A DNA stretch of 64,000 nucleotides from Sphingopyxis sp. (GTDB taxonomy: Bacteria > Pseudomonadota > Alphaproteobacteria > Sphingomonadales > Sphingomonadaceae). The number at the start of each line of letters is the position of its first letter. Position 1 is the stretch's first letter. Position numbers and translations under genes: made by a program. The notes under the pieces are model-generated. The model was not told the DNA's origin. It did no database searches and saw only the letters and a program-made list of their open reading frames with translations. This document shows positions 27,405 to 35,608 of this stretch, piece after piece. The DNA lies in the NCBI RefSeq assembly GCF_016704835.1, contig NZ_JADIZJ010000005.1:124001-188000 (forward strand), read 5' to 3'.

Positions 27405-29192
27405 GAGCAGCAGCACGAGCCCACCGATCCACAGGCCAAGCCGAATCAACCGCGGCTTGCCCTGATGCTCGAACGCATAACGGTTGATCTGTTCGTCGGC
27501 GGTGTAGCCCGCGGGCATGTCGAGCACCCCGTTCGCCTTGGCATAGGCGCGGTAGTCAGCCAGCATCGCCGCGAAGCGTTTGGGCATCGCGGCGGCGAGG
27601 TCGCGCGTTTCGCCGGGGTCGGTCTTAAGGTCGAACAGCCGCCATCTGCCGTCGCCCGTCGGCGCCAGATTACGCACCAGCTTGTAATCGCCGCGGAACA
27701 GCGCGGCGTTGCCCGACAGTTCATACCCCAGCGGCGTATCGCCATGCACGCTCGCCGACCGGCCGGTTAGCACCGGCACCAAGCTGCGCCCGGTGACCGG
27801 TTCAACCGCCTTGCCCTGCCACGCGCCGCCATGGCCGGGAACGCCCGCCAGCTCCGTCAGCGTCGGCACAATGTCGGTCACATGTGCGAGACTGTCACTG
27901 ATGCCGCCCGAACGCAGCGACGCGTTGCCAGGCCAGGCGATGATCAACGGCACGCGCAGCCCGCCCTCGGTCGCGCTGAATTTATAGCCTGACAGCGGCG
28001 ACACCGCCGCGCTCGCCCAGGCAGGACCGATCGCGCTGAAACTGCCACGGCGACCAATATTGGTGGTGCTGAGGTCATATTGCGTGCCCAGAAACAACCG
28101 ATTGCGCAGGCTGTGGAACGGATTGGTCGGTTCCGCGCCGTTGTCGGAAAGGAACACAAAGATGGTGTTGCCATAGTCGCCGGTCGATTTCAGATGCGCG
28201 ACCAACCGCCCGACCTCGCGGTCCATCGCGGTCGCCATCCCGGCATAGGCCTGCATCACGCGGACCGCGGCGGCGCGTTCGTCGGCTGCGAGTTTGCTCC
28301 AGTCGGGCGTGGTCGGCATTGTGACGATCGGCACCCCCGCTGGGACGACGCCGAGCGCGGCGGCACGCTTGGCCCGCGCGGCACGCAGCGCGGTCCAGCC
28401 GTCCTTGTACAACGCCGCATAGCGCGCGATGTCGCTGTCGGGCGCCTGCACCGGGATATGATTGGCGAGGAAGTTGATCGACGCGAGGAAGGGTTTGCCG
28501 GTCGCGCGGCCCTCCTCAATATAGTCGATCATCTTCTGCACCACGAACCGCGACGAGTAATAATTCTTCGGCAGCGTCGCGGCCTTGCCGTTTTTGGTCC
28601 ATGCGGCGGTGTCGTACATCCCCTCGATCGGGCGCTGCTCGAAATTGTCGGCGCCGGCATCGGCGAGGCTGTACGCCCGGTCATAGCCGCGCGCGTGCGG
28701 CAGGCGTGTCGGGTCACTCCCCAGATGCCATTTTCCGGTAAAATAGGTGCGATAGCCCGCGGCTTTCAGCAACTGCGCGATGGTCACGACGCGGTGGTTC
28801 ATCACCGTGTCGTACCCGGGCTTGCCGCGATGTTCGTCAGGGATCGTCTCGGGCATGTTGCCCAGCCCGTTGCGATGGTTCATCACCCCGGTCTGGAGCA
28901 TTGCCCGCGTCGGCGAGCACGACCCCGCAACATGAAAATTGGAAAAGCGCGTCCCCGCATAGGCCAATGCGTCGATGTTCGGCGTCGCAAACTCGGCGCC
29001 GAACGATCCGACGTCGCTGAACCCCCAATCGTCGGCGAGCAGGATGACGACATTGGGTTGGCGCGGCGCCGCTGATTTCGGCTGCCCCTGGGCGGAGTTG
29101 ACGGTCAGCAACGCGCCGCAGGTGATGATGGCAGTACGCCGGAACCGGCCCTTGCGACCCGGCACCTTGGTGGTCCTCACGCGCACTGCCAT
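27324..29192 (-). CDS. Sulfatase 2 with C-terminal membrane anchor
   Basis: A 622-residue sulfatase with N-terminal signal (TAIITCGALLTVNSAQGQ), Asp pair in QPNVVILLADDWGFSDVG, formylglycine motif GSCSPTRAMLQTG, GKWHLGSDPT and FLSDNGAEPTN. Residues about 590-610 (LGLWIGGLVLLLSAFVWNW) form a transmembrane helix followed by an Arg-rich tail (RRRRRARR), so it is tail-anchored to the inner membrane. The ATG at 29192 follows GGGAGAGGGGG; a GTG at 29207 is rejected. A TetR-like dyad at 29215-29231 is 23 bp upstream. Larger than sulfatase 1 and clearly not a recent copy. Confidence 0.92.
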   Translation of the reverse strand: MAVRVRTTKVPGRKGRFRRTAIITCGALLTVNSAQGQPKSAAPRQPNVVILLADDWGFSDVGSFGAEFATPNIDALAYAGTRFSNFHVAGSCSPTRAMLQTGVMNHRNGLGNMPETIPDEHRGKPGYDTVMNHRVVTIAQLLKAAGYRTYFTGKWHLGSDPTRLPHARGYDRAYSLADAGADNFEQRPIEGMYDTAAWTKNGKAATLPKNYYSSRFVVQKMIDYIEEGRATGKPFLASINFLANHIPVQAPDSDIARYAALYKDGWTALRAARAKRAAALGVVPAGVPIVTMPTTPDWSKLAADERAAAVRVMQAYAGMATAMDREVGRLVAHLKSTGDYGNTIFVFLSDNGAEPTNPFHSLRNRLFLGTQYDLSTTNIGRRGSFSAIGPAWASAAVSPLSGYKFSATEGGLRVPLIIAWPGNASLRSGGISDSLAHVTDIVPTLTELAGVPGHGGAWQGKAVEPVTGRSLVPVLTGRSASVHGDTPLGYELSGNAALFRGDYKLVRNLAPTGDGRWRLFDLKTDPGETRDLAAAMPKRFAAMLADYRAYAKANGVLDMPAGYTADEQINRYAFEHQGKPRLIRLGLWIGGLVLLLSAFVWNWRRRRRARRIDQAKADMIGA

Positions 29193-29214
29193 CGCCCCCT
29201 CTCCCACGGGATAG

Positions 29215-29231
29215 TGGCACTTACTATGCCA
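29215..29231. promoter_or_regulatory. Second TetR-type operator, upstream of sulfatase 2
   Basis: TGGCA-N7-TGCCA, matching the site at 25749-25767 in 11 of 17 positions, centred about 30 bp from the sulfatase 2 start codon and 31 bp past the enoyl-CoA hydratase stop. Confidence 0.6.
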
Positions 29232-29261
29232 ATATATCGGCGAGTCAAGTTCGCGAACGAC

Positions 29262-30050
29262 TTACCGCTCGCGATATTCCGGCGCGCGCTTTTCACGGAA
29301 GGCGGCGAGGGCTTCGCGATGGTCTTCGGTGGCGGACAGGATCACCTGCTGGCGATCCTCGATCGCCATCGCGGCGTCGAGACTTTGGGCATCAATATTG
29401 AGGTTCAGCGCCTGTTTCGACAGCCGCAGCCCGTGCGGGCTGGTCGCCAGCATCTCGTCAGCGAGCGCCAGCCCGCGCATGAGCAGCGCGTCCTCATCGA
29501 CAATCTCGCTGACCAGCCCGGCGCGCAGCGCGCGTTCGGCGTCGATGAAGCGGCCGGTCAGGATCATCTCTGCCGCAAGGCTGGCACCGACGAGGCGCGG
29601 CAGGAAATAGCTCGACGCCATGTCGCACCCGCCAAGCCCGATGCGGATATAGGCGGCGTTCGCCCGGAACGATGGTGCGGCGTAGCGAACGTCCGACGCA
29701 AGCAGCAGCGACAGCCCGCCGCCGCACGCCGCGCCGTGACCGAGGGCGACTATCGGCTGCGGGCAGGCGCGCATCTTGCGATAGATATTGCCGATCCGCG
29801 TCTGGGTGCGCAGCGTGCGGAGCACCGGCGTTTCGTCGCTCGAGCGGTCCTCCTGAATATCGAGCCCGGCGCAAAAGCCGCGCCCGGCGCCGCGCAGCAT
29901 CACGACGCGGACCTCGGGGCGATCGGCCAGCCCGCCGAAATAGGCGTTGAGGTCTTCAACCAGCCCTTCGTTAAGCGCGTTAAGCCGTTCGGGCCGATTG
30001 AGCGTCGCGATCTCGACCGCGCCGCGCGCCTCGATCGACAGTTCGCTCAC
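29262..30050 (-). CDS. Enoyl-CoA hydratase/isomerase family protein
   Basis: Crotonase-fold enzyme of 262 residues acting on an acyl-CoA substrate. Oxyanion-hole segments are RGFCAGLDIQED and GHGAACGGGLSLLLASD. The usual catalytic Glu positions are not clearly present (the second-Glu region reads RIGLGGCDMASSYFLPRLVG), so the reaction may differ from classical hydration. It overlaps the upstream SDR gene by 4 bp, forming a two-gene operon that reads toward sulfatase 2. Confidence 0.9.
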   Translation of the reverse strand: MSELSIEARGAVEIATLNRPERLNALNEGLVEDLNAYFGGLADRPEVRVVMLRGAGRGFCAGLDIQEDRSSDETPVLRTLRTQTRIGNIYRKMRACPQPIVALGHGAACGGGLSLLLASDVRYAAPSFRANAAYIRIGLGGCDMASSYFLPRLVGASLAAEMILTGRFIDAERALRAGLVSEIVDEDALLMRGLALADEMLATSPHGLRLSKQALNLNIDAQSLDAAMAIEDRQQVILSATEDHREALAAFREKRAPEYRER

Positions 30051-30826
30051 AGTGTCTGCCCGTCATCGACGGTAAAGACGCTCCCCGTGATGCCGAGCGC
30101 GGCGTCGGAGCAGAGCATCAGCAGCGGGGCATGAAGGTCGGTTGCGGGACGCATGCGCTGGCGCGGAAAGCTCTTCACCATCGCCGCGCCCGAGTCGCTT
30201 TGGAACAGTTCGGTGGTCATTTCGGATTCGAAATAGCCGGGCTGGATCACATTGACGCTGATCCCGCGCCGCGCCCATTCGCGCGCAAGCGCCTTGCCGA
30301 GATGGCGCACCGCCGCCTTGGTTGCGCCATAGACAGACGTTGCCGGAAAAATCTTCTCTGCGGTAATCGAGCCGATCAGCACGATGCGGCCATGTTGCTT
30401 CTCGCGAGCGCCTGCCCTGTCGAGACGCTTGGCGCCCTCATTCGCGGTCAGGAAAACGCCGCGCACATTGGCTGCGAGCAGGAAATCAACGTCATCGACC
30501 GACAGGCTCATCGCCATCTTCTCGGTCGCGACGCCGGCATTGGCGATGATCGTGTCAACCGTCCCGAACGCCGCCTCCGCCGCGTCGTAGGCGGCGATGG
30601 TCGATGCTTCATCGGTGACGTCCATGCTGACCGCAATCGCCGTGCCGCCCGCCGCCTCGATCGCCGCGACCTGCTCGGCCAGCTTGTCGGCGCGGCGCGC
30701 CGCGAGGACGACCTTCGCTCCCGCCGCCGCAAGGGCTTTGGCAAAACCGGCCCCCAGACCCGACGATGCGCCGGTTACCAGCGCCACCCGCCCGGAAAGA
30801 TCGAACTTCGGTTCTGCTGCCATCAC
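30047..30826 (-). CDS. Short-chain dehydrogenase/reductase
   Basis: Classical SDR of 259 residues. TGASSGLGAGFAKAL binds NAD(P), followed by IIANAGVA, the catalytic Ser in IVLIGSITAEK, and YGATK as the Tyr-x3-Lys pair. The Arg after the Gly-rich loop region (LAARRADK) suggests NADP preference. Together with the enoyl-CoA hydratase it may act on a hydroxyacyl-CoA. A TTGACGT-TT-ACGTCAA dyad 36 bp upstream is a good operator. Confidence 0.93.
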   Translation of the reverse strand: MMAAEPKFDLSGRVALVTGASSGLGAGFAKALAAAGAKVVLAARRADKLAEQVAAIEAAGGTAIAVSMDVTDEASTIAAYDAAEAAFGTVDTIIANAGVATEKMAMSLSVDDVDFLLAANVRGVFLTANEGAKRLDRAGAREKQHGRIVLIGSITAEKIFPATSVYGATKAAVRHLGKALAREWARRGISVNVIQPGYFESEMTTELFQSDSGAAMVKSFPRQRMRPATDLHAPLLMLCSDAALGITGSVFTVDDGQTL

Positions 30827-30861
30827 GCTCCCTTTCGCTGCCGCTCCCGCCTTGGCGTTGA

Positions 30862-30877
30862 TTGACGTTTACGTCAA
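30862..30877. promoter_or_regulatory. TTGACGT-N2-ACGTCAA operator upstream of the SDR-hydratase operon
   Basis: Perfect 7-bp arms around TT. Motifs of this type are known for LiuR-like or other acyl-CoA-metabolism regulators in proteobacteria. A second copy (TTGACGTTCACGTTAA) lies at 63540-63555, and a weak copy at 62710. The regulator is not in the window. Confidence 0.65.
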
Positions 30878-30913
30878 CCGACCGCCGCCTATCGGAAATG
30901 CGAAGGAATTGGG

Positions 30914-30944
30914 TTGACGGATCCCATTTGTTCTTGTATTGTTC
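30914..30944 (+). promoter_or_regulatory. Promoter with an SOS (LexA) box
   Basis: TTGACG at 30914, a 17-bp spacer and TATTGT at 30937 make a sigma-70 promoter. GTTC-TTGTATT-GTTC at 30930-30944 overlaps the -10 and is exactly the alphaproteobacterial LexA recognition form GTTC-N7-GTTC. Transcription would run rightward through 240 bp without a convincing ORF into the DUF1989 gene. Confidence 0.68.
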
Positions 30945-31184
30945 TTTTTGTCGACACCAAACCTCATCCCCCGTCGCAGTCACCAAGCGTGGCGGACGGG
31001 GGATCAAGGTTTCCCATTTTTCAGCCGTTTTTTGGCTTGGGCTTTTGATCGCGCCGCACCAGCCGGCGTATTGGCGCGACGGTCCGCAAAATCGTCGAGA
31101 TGGATGGCTGGCGTTTGTCCGGCAAGGCAGCCTTCCACCGCGCCGCACGTAGTGTCCGCACACCCCTTGCGCGAAAGACCGTCC

Positions 31185-31766
31185 ATGACCGAGATTATCG
31201 AGCCGCGAAGCGGCACGGCCTTCCCCCTGCTCCGCGGCGAGACGCTGCGCGTCATTGATCCCGATGGCGGTCAGGTCAGCGACTTGCTGGCCTTCATGCG
31301 TGGCGATGTACGCGAAGTGATCTCCAATGGCCGGACATTTGATTATGAAGAAACGATCCGGCTGACGACCGGCAACCGGCTGTGGTCGAACCGGTCAAAC
31401 CCGATGCTCGAGATTGTCGAAGACAATGTCGGCACGCATGATTTTCTGTTGACGCCGTGCAGCGAGGCGACCTTTCGTCACTTCTACAAGGACAAGCCCG
31501 TCCATCGCGGATGTTTTGGCAATCTGGCCGAGGCGCTGGCATCCTATGGCATTGCCGAGGACGACATTCCCGTCGCGTTCAACATCTTCATGAACGTCCC
31601 GGTCGATGATGTCGGCAAGGTCCGGGTGCTGCCGCCGCCAACCGCGCCTGGCGATTTTATCCGCTTGCGCGCGCTCGATGACCTGATCATCGGGCTTACC
31701 GCCTGTTCGGCCTATGACAGTTGCGGCGGGACATTCAAACCGATCCACTATCAAATCGAACGCTAG
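31185..31766 (+). CDS. DUF1989 (urea carboxylase-associated) family protein
   Basis: A 193-residue protein of the DUF1989 family, members of which accompany urea carboxylase or amidase genes; biochemical role unclear. Seen: GTAFPLLRGETLRVIDPDGG, QVSDLLAF, NRLWSNRSNPML, HDFLLTPCS, and a C-terminal CSAYDSCGGTFKPIHYQI with conserved Cys. The ATG at 31185 gives the family start (MTEIIEPRSG). The frame stays open upstream to 30939, but that part is non-homologous. No urea-related genes are nearby; instead a LexA-type promoter lies upstream, which is unexpected. Confidence 0.85.
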   Translation: MTEIIEPRSGTAFPLLRGETLRVIDPDGGQVSDLLAFMRGDVREVISNGRTFDYEETIRLTTGNRLWSNRSNPMLEIVEDNVGTHDFLLTPCSEATFRHFYKDKPVHRGCFGNLAEALASYGIAEDDIPVAFNIFMNVPVDDVGKVRVLPPPTAPGDFIRLRALDDLIIGLTACSAYDSCGGTFKPIHYQIER

Positions 31767-31850
31767 CCGAAGTTTGCGTTGAGCCGCGAAAGCCGCGCAT
31801 CCTTTACTGTGCGCAGTCGTTTAGGAAGCCCCAACTGAGAGGATCAGTGC

Positions 31851-32921
31851 TTGAAAATTCCAACCTGTCTGGTCGGGGCGCTACTGCTCGCCGGTTGCAA
31901 CGCGTCACCCGACAAAAATCCGGACGAAGCCCGCCAAGCTGCGCAAGTGGCGACCAGTGACAATAGCTTGATATTCGCCGATGCCGAAGCGGACGAGCGC
32001 CCTTTCACCGAAACCGCCATCGTGCGCGCACAGGTCATCCTCGATCATGTCGGTTTTTCGCCCGGCGTCATCGATGGCAAGGAAGGCGCTTCCTATGCTG
32101 CAGCGATGCGCGGTTTTCAGCAGGCTTATGATCTGGAAGTGACCGGCAAGCTCGACGCGGCGACCGCACAGGCATTGCAGCAATGGCGACAGGTGCCTGC
32201 GACGCGGGTTATCATCATACCGGCAGGCTTTGCGAAAGGTCCGTTCGTCCCGGCGTTCCCCAAGGACGCTGCCGATCAGGCCAAATTGCCCGCGCTCGGC
32301 TATCGCAATCTCACCGAGGCGCTGGCCGAGCGCTTTCACACGACCCCCGAAACGCTTGTCGCGCTGAACAGCGCATCGACGCTGGTCGGTGCCGGCCGCC
32401 CCTTCCGCGTCCCCAACATCGCCGACATCGACCGGTCGACGCTGGGCGAAGATTCGCGCGGCTGGAACGGGACGCTCGAACGCCTCGGCGTCGCGCCGAA
32501 GCATCCTAGCGCGGCGCGAATCATCGTCGATAAATCCGACGGCGTGCTCAAGGTGTTCGACGCCAATGACAAGCTGATCGCCCAATTCCCCGCCACGATG
32601 GGAAGCCGCCGCGATCCGCTGCCGATCGGGACGTGGAAGATTCAGGGCGTCAGCCGCAATCCCGATTTTCACTATAACCCCAAACTCTTCTGGGACGTCA
32701 GCGACAGCAAGGAAGCAGCGTTGCTACAGCCCGGACCGAACAGCCCCGTTGGGGTGGCGTGGATCGACATCAACAAGCCGCATTATGGCATTCACGGTAC
32801 CAGCGAACCGCATACGATCGGCCGAGCCGAAAGCCATGGCTGCGTCCGGCTGACCAACTGGGATGCGGCGCGGCTGGCGCAGATGGTGAAGCCGGGGACG
32901 CCGGCCATTTTTCAGAACTGA
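31851..32921 (+). CDS. Lipoprotein L,D-transpeptidase with peptidoglycan-binding domain
   Basis: Peptidoglycan cross-linking or remodelling enzyme of 356 residues. Lipoprotein signal LVGALLLAGC, a PG_binding_1-like domain (ILDHVGFSPGVIDGKEGASY, residues about 60-105), a LysM-like stretch (NLTEALAERFHTTPETLVAL) and a C-terminal YkuD domain with HGTSEPHTIGRAESHGCVRL, including the catalytic SHGC-R. The start is TTG at 31851 after GAGAGGA. Monocistronic. Confidence 0.92.
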   Translation: MKIPTCLVGALLLAGCNASPDKNPDEARQAAQVATSDNSLIFADAEADERPFTETAIVRAQVILDHVGFSPGVIDGKEGASYAAAMRGFQQAYDLEVTGKLDAATAQALQQWRQVPATRVIIIPAGFAKGPFVPAFPKDAADQAKLPALGYRNLTEALAERFHTTPETLVALNSASTLVGAGRPFRVPNIADIDRSTLGEDSRGWNGTLERLGVAPKHPSAARIIVDKSDGVLKVFDANDKLIAQFPATMGSRRDPLPIGTWKIQGVSRNPDFHYNPKLFWDVSDSKEAALLQPGPNSPVGVAWIDINKPHYGIHGTSEPHTIGRAESHGCVRLTNWDAARLAQMVKPGTPAIFQN

Positions 32922-32932
32922 CGGCTGAGGGT

Positions 32933-33427
32933 TCAGCGCCGGGCCGTTGCTCGCCCTTTCGCTGCCGGTCGCTTCACCGCCAAACGCCGCACATTGGTCG
33001 CGACCTGGCGGTGCACCGGCGCGAGACTCGCCGCGCCAAACCTTGCGCTCGCCTCAACCGATTGCAGGATCAGCGTGGCGCTGCGTTCGCCAAGGTCGCC
33101 TATCTCGGCCGCCGTCGGCAATCGTCCACGCGTCGCCATGGCGCCGAGGTGCTGGAAATGCTTCAGCCAGGCGGTCTGATTGTCCCACCAGATCGTCGCC
33201 GCGGCGGATCCGGCGCGCGCCAGCGTATCGACTTTTTCGGGGATCATCCGGCCAAGCTCGGCATGATCCGCATTCCATGGCGATTGCATCGCCTCACCGA
33301 TGATCGCACTCCGCACCGCGACGACAGTTTGGGCACCCCCAAAAGTCTCAGCCGCGCGGACGCTCGTGCTGCGCATGGATGCGCTCGCGGCGAGCAAGCG
33401 GTTCCACTGTGCGAAGGCGTCAATCAT
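32933..33427 (-). CDS. Phasin-like hypothetical protein
   Basis: A 164-residue, mostly alpha-helical protein with amphipathic segments (AQWNRLLAASASMRSTSVRA, GRMIPEKVDTLARAGSAAA) and a basic Pro/Ala tail, like granule-coating phasins; confident assignment is not possible. It is the last gene of the Crp/Fnr-64 aa-phasin-like operon: its start overlaps the previous stop by 8 bp. Confidence 0.6.
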   Translation of the reverse strand: MIDAFAQWNRLLAASASMRSTSVRAAETFGGAQTVVAVRSAIIGEAMQSPWNADHAELGRMIPEKVDTLARAGSAAATIWWDNQTAWLKHFQHLGAMATRGRLPTAAEIGDLGERSATLILQSVEASARFGAASLAPVHRQVATNVRRLAVKRPAAKGRATARR

Positions 33428-33614
33428 CCGCCGCCTCCTGCTCGCGCTCGGTGGTCGCGGCGGCGGCGATCAGGCTCTGCCCGGTCCCCGCAGCGGCATG
33501 ACGCGTCATCGTCGTTGCCACGCCGTCCGGTCCGTCGAGGAAAACGAGCTCGCCTTCGGCCGTCGCGATCCCCGGCTGCGTTTCGGGTTGGAGCTGGTCG
33601 GTCGAACCTCTCAT
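33420..33614 (-). CDS. Small conserved-type protein
   Basis: A 64-residue acidic protein (LVFLDGPDGVATTMTRHAAA is the most distinctive stretch). It overlaps the Crp/Fnr stop by 4 bp and the next gene by 8 bp, so it is tightly coupled on both sides, which argues that it is real. Function unknown. Confidence 0.65.
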   Translation of the reverse strand: MRGSTDQLQPETQPGIATAEGELVFLDGPDGVATTMTRHAAAGTGQSLIAAAATTEREQEAADD

Positions 33615-34357
33615 CTTTTTGGCCTTTGCACGGAGGGGAGCTGGCTATCATCGGCTATGTAGAGATAGGCAGGGTTGAATTGCGCGCGCGCCGCAAGCCC
33701 GGCCGGGTCAAGGATTTCAACTAGCGACGAGCGGAACAGGCAAAGCTGCTCCTCGCGCAACTGGCGCATCACGCGGTTCACATGGACCGTTGTCAGCCCG
33801 CAGATTTCGCCAACATCGGCCTGCGTTAGCGCGAGCGCAAAGCGGCGCCCGTCGCTGAGGCCCGCTGAAAAGAGCCGGGCGTTGGTCTCGCACAGGAAAT
33901 GCGCGACGCGCCCCGTTGCATCGAGGCGGCCAAGGCGAAACAGCCACGCGCGGTGGATCGCCGCGTCGAGCAAGGTCGCAAACCATAGTTTGCGGATGAG
34001 CTGCGGCATTTCCGCCGCGATCGCTTCAATCGCGGCATGCGGGACGGTCGCGACCGTCGCGGTCGTCAGCGTCGCAACGTCATGATCGAGCAGCTTGAGC
34101 GGAAAGGCGTGGAGATCGAGAAAGTCGCCCGGAAAATGAATGGCGACCAACTGACGAAGCCCGTTCCGGTCGTCGAGATAGCGCGACATGATGCCTTCGA
34201 GCAACAACGTGCTGGTGTTCAGCGGTGCGCCGGCGCGGGCGATGATCTTACGCGGCCCAAAGGTTTTCACTTCGCTGATTGCAGCCTCGATCCGCGCACG
34301 CTCGTTCGCGTCAAGGCTCGCGCCGCGTTTGTCTCTCAAAAAACGTTCAGTAAACAT
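33611..34357 (-). CDS. Crp/Fnr-family transcriptional regulator
   Basis: A 248-residue regulator with a cyclic-nucleotide-binding fold (IIARAGAPLNTSTLLLEGIM, FPGDFLDLHAFPL) and a C-terminal HTH (LTQADVGEICGLTTVHVNRV then MRQLREE). It lacks the Cys cluster of FNR and clear cAMP-contacting residues, so it probably senses something else. It heads the operon with the small protein and the phasin-like gene. The 160-bp upstream gap has a TCTGCC/GGCAGA stem but no FNR-type box. Confidence 0.9.
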   Translation of the reverse strand: MFTERFLRDKRGASLDANERARIEAAISEVKTFGPRKIIARAGAPLNTSTLLLEGIMSRYLDDRNGLRQLVAIHFPGDFLDLHAFPLKLLDHDVATLTTATVATVPHAAIEAIAAEMPQLIRKLWFATLLDAAIHRAWLFRLGRLDATGRVAHFLCETNARLFSAGLSDGRRFALALTQADVGEICGLTTVHVNRVMRQLREEQLCLFRSSLVEILDPAGLAARAQFNPAYLYIADDSQLPSVQRPKR

Positions 34358-34519
34358 GTTGGACGATCCTTGCGACCGGGTTCACGATGGATCAGCGATC
34401 ACCCGGGCCAGGGTCGTAACGAGTGACTCTGCCTGGTGTTGCATGGCAGAGGCGGTTAAACGCATAATGCAAATTCGGATCTGTCCTGACCCATACGCCG
34501 TTGGGCATTTCCGCAGCGA

Positions 34520-35608
34520 TCAGCGACGAAGCGGCGCTTTCTCGGCCAGATCATTGCGAATGGTCGTCGCGGCGACCCCGCCCCCACCCATCGCATGGCT
34601 GATCTGGTCGAGCCCGAGCACGACATCCCCCGCGGCATAGAGGCCGGGGACGTTGGTGCGCTGGTGCGTATCTACCTTCAGGCAGCCCGCTTCGGACATC
34701 GCCGCGCCCAGCGGTGCGGCAAGCTCGGAACAGACGACCGAGCCCAAGGCCGGATAGAGGCTATCGAAAGAAAGCTGGTCGCCATTGACCTGAAGCACGA
34801 TGGCGTCGTCTGCCAGCGTGATCCTCCTGCAGCTGCCGACCACCTTGATACCCGCGTCGCGTAATCGCCCATAATGGCCATGATCCAGTTCATGACCACC
34901 TTCCGGCGCGATCAGCGTGATGTCGGCGGTGAAGCCGCGCAGGAACAGCGCTTCATCGCAGCCCCGCTCGCCAGTGCCGAGCACCGCGATCCGGCGGTCG
35001 GTCACCTCATATCCGTCGCAAATCGGGCAATAGCGCAGCCGACCATCGCTCAGCGCCTCTTGATGCGCAGCCTCATCCAGCATCGCGGGACGCCGGTTGA
35101 CCACGCCGGTGCCGAGCAGGACGGCGCGCGCAGCAAACACGGCGCCATCCATCAGAGCGATGAACCCTTCGCCGTCACGCTCAATGCTTTCGATACAGCC
35201 TTCACGCAGATCGGCATCATAAAGCCGCGCCTGCTCGCGCATTCGCGCCAGCAAGTCGTTGCCCGATATGCCGTGGGGAAAACCGGCCTGATTGCGGGTT
35301 AGCGGGATCAGGCTGGCGCGGCTTTGGCCGGCGTCCACAACCGCGACCCGCAAGTGAAAGCGCGCCAGATAGATTGCGGCGGTCAATCCCGCCGGCCCAC
35401 CGCCGATGATGAGGCAATCCAGCGAAGATTGCGCGGAGCGAGGCGCGTTTATCGCCCGGCCTCTGCGATACGCGTCAGCGATGGCGCTCCCGAACGGGCA
35501 CCCGCCACGTTTTCGGTCGCGCTGTTGCTCCGCAAATCCGGAAACATCACCTGCCCCATCCCTTCCGGCGCGAAGGCACCGCTTCGTCCGCTGAACGGAC
35601 AGGCCCAA
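34520..35608 (-). CDS. Thioredoxin-reductase-like NAD(P)/FAD oxidoreductase (start uncertain)
   Basis: FAD-dependent pyridine nucleotide-disulfide oxidoreductase. DCLIIGGGPAGLTAAIYLAR is the FAD dinucleotide motif, CPICDGYE is the redox CxxC of thioredoxin reductases, IAVLGTGERGCDEALFL binds NADPH, and GLYAAGDVV is the second FAD motif. The natural N-terminus should lie near 35450, but no ATG, GTG or TTG is in frame between 35608 (TTG) and the FAD motif; the first 55 residues of the long frame overlap the upstream YqcI-type gene and are probably not translated. An ATA at 35452 directly follows that gene's end. Real initiation site unknown. Confidence 0.85.
   Translation of the reverse strand: MGLSVQRTKRCLRAGRDGAGDVSGFAEQQRDRKRGGCPFGSAIADAYRRGRAINAPRSAQSSLDCLIIGGGPAGLTAAIYLARFHLRVAVVDAGQSRASLIPLTRNQAGFPHGISGNDLLARMREQARLYDADLREGCIESIERDGEGFIALMDGAVFAARAVLLGTGVVNRRPAMLDEAAHQEALSDGRLRYCPICDGYEVTDRRIAVLGTGERGCDEALFLRGFTADITLIAPEGGHELDHGHYGRLRDAGIKVVGSCRRITLADDAIVLQVNGDQLSFDSLYPALGSVVCSELAAPLGAAMSEAGCLKVDTHQRTNVPGLYAAGDVVLGLDQISHAMGGGGVAATTIRNDLAEKAPLRR

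Noticed and set aside
29262..30826. Hydratase and SDR as part of the sulfatase regulon
   Set aside because: They have their own upstream operator of a different type, and the TetR-like dyad lies downstream of them.
30939..31184. Upstream in-frame extension of the DUF1989 protein
   Set aside because: Sequence before MTEIIEP has no family similarity, no ribosome site, and begins within the LexA-type promoter region.
34358..34519. FNR-type site upstream of the Crp/Fnr gene
   Set aside because: No TTGAT-N4-ATCAA sequence is present; only a GC stem is seen.
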